DNA from: Kappaphycus alvarezii
Taxonomy: Eukaryota; Rhodophyta; Florideophyceae; Gigartinales; Solieriaceae
DNA length: 64,000 nt
Assembly (NCBI GenBank): GCA_002205965.3
Contig: NADL03000039.1
Location: 310,001 to 374,000 of the forward strand
Reading direction: 5' to 3'
The notes beneath the pieces were generated by a model. It did no database searches, was not told the DNA's origin, and saw only the letters and a program-made list of their open reading frames with translations. Of the stretch, positions 55,401 to 64,000 are shown piece by piece. Within the stretch, counting starts at the first letter, position 1, and each line of letters begins with the position of its first letter. The position numbers and the translations under genes are program-made.

Positions 55401-58400
55401 GTAAGAGATACATTTTTGACCATTTGTGTTCGTAAACACAAAAAGTCAACACTGTCTCTATTGCAAGTAAAACATACAGAGACCTCGAAAATTAATAATT
55501 ATGTTCCAAAAAAGTATGTTATAAGTATGCCATAAATCTTAGCTAAAAATGTAAAATTTAAAAGAAAAGCAGCAAACGGTGGTCATTACTGGAGTGCAAA
55601 AGTGTCAGAAACAGTATTTCAATTTATATATTGTTTATGATTGGAATTACGAGGAGCTTTCCCTTCCCAATAAATAAAAAAAGAAAAACAATCTGACGAA
55701 AGGGAGGTTCAGATTACTAAAAGTATGAAACTTTGGTCTTAATTTACCACACGGAAAGATAGTGATCTTTATGCAGTTCTAAGAATGTAGTAAGTACTTG
55801 TGGCATAATGAAAATAGCAATGTAGGATTATATTATTTGAATCAAAACTTAAATAATGTGAATGAGTCTTGAGAATGGGATTTAAGCTAATTCTTGATTA
55901 TACTTAGAATACTTATGTAGAAATATAAAAAATGGAAATATCATTAGAATTTTGTCCGGATTGAATAGATCTTGAATATTTCTCTAATTAATAATAATTT
56001 ATTGGATATAGTGTACGAGGTGTTGCATTACATTTTAAGTCGCATTTTTTCACCAAAACATTATTCGAATATCTTTTGAAAAAATGTATTAATTTACTAA
56101 TACATGTTTATGCAAATATCTAAAAATTATTGATATTTCATTTCTCTGTAGCAATAGATTACTCTGTTGTAATTCATTTTGAAGATAATGAACGTAATTC
56201 TTTGTCATTAATATTCGTTCTTTTTTTCGGCTTGAATTTCTAGAAATTCACCCTTATTGGTAATAAATCACAGGAGATTAATTAACTCGGAGTGTAGAAA
56301 GGCTATTCGCACATATGATATCACATATAGTATTGTTTCATAGGCCAGTGAGTTCTAGCTTCAAACTGTCCTTTTTCAATTTTGCATGATTGGAATTTTA
56401 TATTAATTCAAGATAAGAAAAAATTAGTTCTCTATGCTTCTGAAATTACCAATAAGTGATCACATGTACTTAACTGAAAATTTTTTTGTTTCATGATTTT
56501 TTTTTGAGATACATTACACTTGGAGACAATTTTTGATAAGGATTGAAAGAACTTTCGTTTCCGTTACCAATACTAAGAAGTTCGCCATCTAAAATTTTAA
56601 AAGGCAATGAGATAGTTTGAATGGTTATAAAATCTCTAAAAAACTCTTCGAGGCCAGCTAAATAAGTTATGAAACGTAAAAAATGAATATTTCAGTGTCA
56701 AATTTCTAAATTAAATGGAAACAAGGAACCTGGAAACGCAAATATATAGAAAGCTAATGATTATTCGAGATAATTGAGTCATATAACTTTTTTGAGCCAT
56801 ATTTTGATAAATTGTACTAAAAGTTGATAGAGCACTTTCTGCGAAAATATTTATCAGGTAGCAACCATGCTCTCACTTAGCAGCTCAGTTTAACTGCATG
56901 AATCAAGTCTAGTCGTAAAGGTAATCTTTAAATACAGATATATCTACTTTTTTTTCTAAAATATTTTTCTATTTCTATTGGCGCTTAGGAATGGACAGAG
57001 TAAGACATGCATAAGTAATCTTGACTCTCCAATTTTTTAGGACGTATTAAAATAATAAAAAATAGAACTAAGTTACTAAATTCTTCAAAAAACCTTCTAG
57101 TTCCAACTTCATATGTATGAGGTGAGAATCCAATGATTTCATCACCCAATCTCAGTTAAACTACTTCCGTCATTTATCGGATAAAGAGGAATGGGGTATC
57201 GTTATCTCTCTTAAAAATCGATTTTGTTTTACGGTAGCAATATGAGCACTGAAACCCTGTTCCACTGAATCTCGTAAGAATTAAATGTCTTACAATAGTT
57301 GAACAGAGGCCATTTTGAGCAGCGCATTGTCTCCAATTACCGAAAAAAAAATCAATCAAATTCAAAAAAGAGTTCAAAATATCAGAGAAAATACAAATTT
57401 CGGAGGATTTGTTGACATATACTTGAAACTCGGAAGTTATATATTGTAAGAGACTTCTGATCGCAAAATAATATTTAGACGAAACGAAATTGCCAGTAAA
57501 TACATTAAAGTGTAAAATATTCTAGTAACTCAGCATTATGCTTTTAAAAAAATGGAATTGGTTCAGAAACGTTCCAGGTTCTGTAGAATGACTTAATACG
57601 GACATTTAAAAGACTTGTAAAATGATTCTTGATTTATAGTTAAATATTAGGAGACCAAAATAGGTAAGGGAGAAATTTTATCCCTAGTTTATCTAATATT
57701 CAAAAAATGATTTTTATAGTAAGTTTGCAGTTCAGCCTACCTTTTCAATTCAAAATATCTTTGCAGCTAAATAAACTGCTCTCATTTAAGTAAATTATTT
57801 ATATTGGCCTCTCCCGTACTTGTTAGTTTCAGAAACTGACAAATCGGTACTATGAACATAGGAATAAGAGCTTTTCGAGAAAATTCCTTTTTAATTTTTT
57901 GCCGTTTTCGTCTTGAATCTTTGAATTCCCTGTTACCAAACATGAAAAAGCTCTTTTGTTTCCTTTGCCTTTAATATTAATTTACAGGAAGCAATATTTT
58001 TTCGCTACGTTTTTACAACCTTCGACTCGAATACGTTTTGAAAATTTTCCTTTGACTACACCATAGTGCACTACGACAAAGATGTATTTAAATGTCGATA
58101 TTTTTATACATTAAACCTTTTTTTCACTTTGAACTTCACATAGAAAATTAATTGATTAGATCGTTTATCTTTTTATAATGTACTAATAATAAATTAAGTA
58201 TATTTTTTTTCAATGGCTCAAGTTTTGATAACCCCAATTGTATATTAGTCTGTGTCTAAACATTAATAAATGTTTATGTCTTCTTTTAAATATATCAAGA
58301 TATCTTTTGGTGATTCTTTTGAACAAAATGAGTCCACGTTTAGGGATTCAATTTTACGTCAAGCGTTTTTAGGTCAGTGAAGGTATTTGTTTTAAATTGT

Positions 58401-59717
58401 ACTTTTCTTTAGCATGGAAAATAGAAATTCTTATTTTACTTTTTCCCTCACCTTCTCCGTACGTTTTTTGAACAAAAACATGTGTAATAGGTTGTACTAT
58501 TGTATGTATATCACTGGGTTCAGAAGTTATACCTCCTTATATATATCTTCTTAGATCCCATTTCTAGTTTTCGCAGATGTTTTGTGGTTTGCTAACATTT
58601 TCAGTACATATTTATTAGTTGTGATTTATCTCTACATGAAAACTGTTTGATCTGTCAACATCCTATATAATTGATTTATAGTTTAATATTGTCTGAATAA
58701 AGAAAATCGTTTTAAAAGAACTTAATCTGAGATTATTCTCGCTTCTTTTCCCGACAGGACATGGACAATTTAAGTTAAACTGTTGCACGTATATGCAGTA
58801 ATAAAATACAGTAAGTTGTAGTAGACAGAGATAAATGGAAACACCACTCCGCCTTTAAGTTATTTTTAAAACATGGTTGGATAAAATGTGATAATTCAAA
58901 AACTCGGCAAGCATATTCAATTACCATCACAAATGCATTTTCGTATTTTCAAAAAACAGAAGACACTTGTTCTCTTGAATAATCGCGCATAACGGATTAG
59001 CGGCGTGAATATAAGCGACCACATCTTCCGTGCATTAAAATATCCCAAACATTCCCCCTTGTTCTCAAAAAATGCCAAAACATTCTCTTCAATTTGTTTC
59101 AAAATGCCGCGTTTAACACAATTTTCTTGAAATTGGCGTCTGTGGGGAATGAATTTTGAACAGACCGATCTCCTCCCATTTCATTCAAAACAAATATTTT
59201 GTTGGTCCGTTACGTTTCCACAACTTTAAACCCTAAAATTATTTCATTAGACGTTTTCGGGAGATATGTTTTTCATTTTTGAACTTAGGGCCACACATTA
59301 AACCCTAGAATTTTTTGTCAATTTTTCAAATTTTCATACAGTCTGTGGAACATCATTTCTTTATTGTTTTTTAGTTTTATTTGTAGAGAAAAAATAAGTC
59401 CCTTTCAAATATTACCTTAAAGCGCCAAGAAAATAGCTTTTCACATCAAAAATAAGAACTCCGAAACAGAATCTATTTAACTTCAAAAAGCTGTTTCAAA
59501 GGAATTTTAATGGGGCAAAATCTTGTAGATGTTTATTCACTAGTACGATACGAAAAGTAGTGTTATATTTCAATTCTCACTTTCCGTTTCCAGTATTCTT
59601 AACACCTTCCTCGATCAATCAAAATTTTCGAAATCATATATTGTTCAGATTTTTACTTTTTCTAGTATAGAAAAGTTTGAAACTGAATACAAGGAGTCCT
59701 TTCGTCACTTCTAGAAA
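49431..59717. other. Gene desert, strongly AT-rich beyond ~50 kb
   Basis: Over 10 kb without a gene I can support. Open frames are short and random-looking (e.g. 50857-51096, 53017-53226, 57174-57377). No tandem array, RNA gene or transposon domain was recognised. One foldback at 55268-55305 is listed separately. The composition resembles the 26.5-33 kb and 61.4-64 kb stretches, so this is probably the background of the chromosome. Confidence 0.6.
55268..55305. repeat. AT-rich foldback with GCCCATA/TATGGGC ends
   Basis: GCCCATA (55268-55274) and TATGGGC (55299-55305) are perfect reverse complements around an alternating AT core (TATATATATAATATAG). The 38-base structure could extrude as a cruciform. 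No coding context. Confidence 0.6.
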
Positions 59718-61341
59718 ATGGAAACCAACAACATTCAGCAGGAAATATCTTCGGAGATAGAGTGTCGCCAAGAACTTCGTACGGAAAAGCATGATTCAGA
59801 ACCGAAAGAAGTTACTGGAGAAGTATACGAAGCGGTCTTTGAGAAAACGGAAATGATAGAACTGTCATCCGAAAAAATTTTATTCTCAGAGCGGAACCGG
59901 GCACCGTACTTTCACATTATGGAGCAATCTCCAATCCAGAAATTGTTCTTCCTGAATATGGAACGTCCAAAAATGCCGAAGAAAAACAAAAGCACGAATT
60001 CCCTCCACATAGCTTTTTCATATCTGGAGGCTCCGTTGGAACTTACGGGGGATATTGATGAAGATATTCCACCAATATCGAACCTGTTCGAGGGATTATA
60101 ACTCCCTTTTCGTCGTCTACTTTCTAACTCTGGTCGCCGAGGGAGCACGTGGACTTGTCATTCATACCATCTGGCCCTTTTTGTTATCTCTTGGCGGCAA
60201 GAAATCTACTCTAGGTTTCTTAATTGCGTCATATTCCTTTGGTCGTGTGTTGTCAACAATACCTCTAGGTGCACTCACAGATCGGCTGCCTACATCTCAT
60301 GTTCTCATTGGTGCCTCAATTTTACAAATAGTTGGTCATTTGGTTTACGCAAGCGCTCACTCTGTACCTTTTCTCTTCATAGGGAGGGTATTTGTCGGTT
60401 TTGGTAGTGCAACTTCGGCTGTTGCAAGAGCGCACATTGCACGGGAATTCCGAGGAAGGAACGTACGCGTCACTATGCATACCTTGTTGTACACAGTTTT
60501 GGGGCTTGCCGGTTTGCCTGCCTTAGGTGGATTGTTGGACATGTTTCCCCAATTCAATTTTTACCTTCTGCCCTTCAATGGATTCACATATCCAGCCATA
60601 GTTCTATCGCTGGCCAATATGTTATGCATTTGGCTTATCTCTAACTACTACAAGTGTCCAACGTCGGAAGATCAGCAGAAGGATGACATTACACAGCAAA
60701 TAGATGAACCTCCAGCTTCAATGATTCCAAGATCTTCATCGGAGTACTCATTTGATGTACTCGCATTGAGCTTTATCCTAGTATTTAATGTAGTTTTTCG
60801 TGGTGTTTTATCACAGCTAGAGACGGTGACAGTGCCTTTCCTCTTGAACGATTCAATGTCTCACGAAGCACAGCAAGTATTTCACTTTCTTCCATTAGTA
60901 TACTTGGGGTGCTGGTATTTTTTAATATTGACTTTCTTACTGAAAAATACTCGACTCGCCGTCTCGTCGGAATTGGATTGCTGACGTTGACGGCGTCGGC
61001 AATACCTCTTTGCATAACTTATTTGGAATCTAGGGTTCCTATCCTCGTTACATTTGTTTCTTTGTTTTCCATGGAGCGTCGCATACCCAGTTGGCTACAC
61101 TGCTGTGCTCTCACTATTCTCAAAGAGGTTAGGTGATCTACCAGTAGGTAGCCTCATGGGTATCTTTTCCGCCGCAGGTGCTTGTGCACCTTTACTTTTT
61201 GCCCCAATTGCAGGCGGTTTATGGGAAACACACGGTCGATCAAGTGTCTTCTTGTTTATTTCAATAGTTTCGGCATTAGCGTGCATTCTATTTATTTACT
61301 CATTTCACCGATTTAAGCCAAGAGATGCTGTCTCCAATTAA
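59718..61341 (+). CDS. Major facilitator superfamily transporter, MFSD8/CLN7-like
   Basis: A membrane transporter of about 535 residues. After an unusually long hydrophilic, Glu-rich N-terminus (~115 residues from the ATG at 59718) comes the first membrane segment (LFVVYFLTLVAEGARGLVIH) with IWPFLLSL. The loop 2-3 region reads FLIASYSFGRVLSTIPLGAL followed by TDRL, the MFS signature. Further segments include FLFIGRVFVGFGSATSAVAR, LLYTVLGLAGLPALGGLLDM and PAIVLSLANMLCIWLI. The C-terminal half ends YPVGYTAVLSLFSKRLG, SLMGIFSAAGACAPLLFAPI. The arrangement resembles MFSD8/CLN7, a lysosomal (endomembrane) chloride channel/transporter in animals; substrate here unknown. The frame changes near 60090, 60905 and 61066 without internal nonsense codons, one close to a T6 run. 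Either a young pseudogene or indel errors. No introns are evident. Confidence 0.75.
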
Positions 61342-64000
61342 GTTGAGCTGTAGTTTATACTATATTAAAATATATGACGTTTTAGAAATCTCGCTGTAAA
61401 TTCTTATAAATCATTTGAACTTCTACTATATCAGCATCTTTCTCAAGTCCGAAACTAAATATCACAATATTTTGTTTGATTGCAATAAAAACTGAAAGTG
61501 TACTGAATAAAAGAAATTGTTTGAAGAAAAGTATACTTTGAAGATATTTTTGTCATTGTATCTCGTTGAAACATATACTTGCGCAAGAGCTTCAATTTTC
61601 AAGAGATATCTTGTTTGATATATTTATATGTAAAGGATTATTTTGGGTTATTTTAATGTATAGATGATGTGGTTGCTGGTATCCATACGCGAGTGCGTTT
61701 TAAGGGGTAAGTCGTCACTGTACATCTAATTGTATATCTAAATGCTTACAAATATTATTGCTGTCAATTTAACCTTTAATGAGTTAAGAAAATATCGTAG
61801 AAGTAAATGTGATTGAATTGGTCAATAATTAAACGGCACTTCTCGAGTAAAAAATTCGTAAAATTAATGACGTCTAAACATCTTATCAGAATTACCAAAA
61901 AATTAATCCCATTAGCTTGGCGCTTCCTTTTTAAAAAAATCGAATTCCCAGAAATGATTTGCTGAATCTTTTCATATAATTAATAACTATAAATCATTGG
62001 TAATTTCAAAAATTAATGAATTACTACACTATTGACTCATTTATACCACCACAAATTATTCAATTTAGATAACTCAAAATTTACTTTCTCATTTCTCACA
62101 TTAGAATGTTTACCTATGTAGAGATATAGTGGGAAAAGTTCCTATATTCTTCTTTACATTCTCTTTAAAATTACATCTATTACGGTATTTTATAAAATGT
62201 TCGAGTTCTTACCTATAAAAATGTTAAATGATGATTTCCTTGAGATCAATTCAGTACTTTAATTTAAATCAATATAAGTTTTTAGAACTTCAAAAAAATA
62301 ACTTTAAAAAAATTAGATGAAAATCTGAAATTAAACCTAGCTTTTTCTTGCTTTATTAGATTTTATTATTATTTTTTTAGTTTTAAAAGTAATATTGATG
62401 GGAAAAGATTAGAAAAGGTGGCTAATATTCAAATTTATTATTGTTGAATAAGAATTTCTGTCAAATTATATTAAATATCGGGAAAATTCTTTTAATTGAC
62501 GACTTTTTGTGTACATTTTAAAAGTTGTAGTTAAAATAAAAACTTTTTATACAAATTTAAACGCTCATGCAGTAGCAGAAGAAATAATATGGGTGTTTGG
62601 TACATTGTATATCTTTTAAAAGGTAGATATGTTATAAGTCATTCTTGTTAATTGAGCAATTTAATTGCTCAGGGACAGTTCTTTGTCTAAATGGTGGAAA
62701 GAGAGGTATAACAGAGAATTATTACAAATAAATAGTTATGCATGACCATTTCAGCAGAGTATCTCAAGATAATATTTTGTGATGGGCAAAAACCATTCAA
62801 TTCTGGTAGCGATTTTTTTATTTACTATAGAGGCCATCACAAAAGCACTGAAGGTTTGAAAAAATTCCCATGGGGACTACCGAGACCTGCAGGAATATGC
62901 TGAGCACGAAAATTACTAATGAATATCTACTCTATTGTAGTCTACTCTCCAAGTGTCGACGGATGATAAATTGGTACCTTTGGGCGAACCACAAGTGCAT
63001 TCATAACTCTTAGTCTATCAGGTTCCATCACCGGTACATTGTGATTTCCAAAAAATTGATTCGCTTCTTCTCTTTACATACTTTACTGGCGATATGTCCT
63101 GCTTAATACCCCGCTTAGTGATGAGTAACGTACTTAAAGTATCCTACTTTACAAAAAGTTTCAAGAGCTCACAACAGCGGTACAGCAATCATGTGTTGAA
63201 TTTGAAAAGTGATTTTTCAAATCCTTTAATTATTCTATGATCGAGAATCATTTTTAATTATTTTTGTTTTAACATATTCATATTTAAATTTTACCACCAT
63301 ATTTCCACAGAATAAAACACATGTATTTTCTTCATATTTATATGTTCCAAATGACATATATTTACGTATTAGCTACTGAAACCTCAGTTAAATAAATTTA
63401 TACACAAACACTAGAGAGAAGGTACACTAATAATAACTTGAAGATTGGAAATATTATTTCCTTAGATTCTCTTTCTGTGACGGTTCTTCAAATATTTTGA
63501 GTGACCGATCAAATGTAGGCGAAGTCTTCTTAGATGAAATGAAGAAATGGTTTCAATAAACTAGTTCATTTTCCTTAACAGTAATATATGTATATTCATT
63601 AAATAGCAATTGAAGTATTCATAAAGCTTTATTGAATATATGGAGGATTGATAATTGAATTAGTCATATCTTGAATAATTATCACGATAATTTGTCTCAG
63701 ATTGATTGCAGAAAAATAAAAAAAATATATAATTTTTTAAAACTCTCGAACACTGTCAACTGTAGACGCAGTAATTTGTCCATAAAGTATCCACGTGCTC
63801 AAACCAGAATCGGTCTGCGAAAGACTGAATTGGGTGGAAAATAAATGCGTGCGAAGAGTTTTCTCGTCTGCTGTCGAAGTCCAATTTTTGATGAGCCGTT
63901 CTGGGTATTGTATTTTTATTAATGGTTTTCTGCAGTCCTAGCTGCTTTTATACAACTCGAACTCTCCCGCCTCTCCTCTGTGGTTTCTTTCCTGCAAAAT
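61342..64000. other. No gene seen, AT-rich
   Basis: Downstream of the MFS gene the sequence is strongly AT-rich (with polyadenylation-like AATAAA at several points, e.g. 61485). No further gene, RNA or repeat recognised to the window end. Confidence 0.6.

Noticed and set aside
1..64000. CRISPR array, rRNA genes, bacterial operons
   Set aside because: No regularly spaced repeats, no rRNA-like conserved segments and no ribosome-binding-site-led gene clusters seen.

Overview
This is eukaryotic nuclear DNA. The coding sequence sits in islands inside very AT-rich, gene-poor DNA, I see no bacterial operon structure, and almost everything recognisable is retrotransposon or DNA-transposon wreckage. 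The mix of Ty3/gypsy, Ty1/copia, a tyrosine-recombinase (DIRS/PAT/Ngaro-type) element, a LINE with an apparent C-terminal endonuclease, PIF/Harbinger and pogo remnants would fit a macroalga (a red alga is my best guess), an oomycete or a similar lineage. I cannot place it firmly from sequence alone.

Layout. 0-4 kb: 3' ends of a LINE family, a fold-back repeat and a fragment with an acidic tail. 4-7 kb: non-coding DNA with degenerate tandem repeats. 7-13.7 kb: a decayed convergent coding module that I cannot assign to any family (right-facing 7.2-12.0 kb, left-facing 13.7-12.0 kb). 14.7-20.7 kb: two inverted copies of a dispersed repeat around a decayed left-facing Ty3/gypsy pol. 22.7-26.5 kb: a GC-rich DIRS-like retroelement with split direct repeats. 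26.5-33.6 kb: mostly empty AT-rich DNA with one orphan ORF and a possible small exon cluster. 33.6-34.5 kb: a PIF/Harbinger transposase remnant. 35.2-36.2 kb: LINE 3' ends. 36.3-37.8 kb: a bZIP-type transcription-factor gene on the minus strand with a G-box palindrome upstream. 38.2-41.0 kb: the longest LINE copy. 41.4-43.1 kb: a pogo/DDE_1 remnant. 45.0-49.4 kb: a left-facing Ty1/copia element with a LINE fragment nested inside it. 49.4-59.7 kb: a gene desert. 59.7-61.3 kb: an MFS transporter resembling MFSD8/CLN7. 61.4-64 kb: AT-rich, empty.

Only two genes look like host genes, the bZIP protein and the MFS transporter. Both, like the longest LINE copy, are read across several frames but have few or no nonsense codons. 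This could be young decay, or single-base indel errors in the assembly, and it affects every gene call here. The strongest candidate for something undescribed is the 7-13.7 kb module. It lies between two direct copies of the dispersed repeat, at 2.4 and 14.7 kb.
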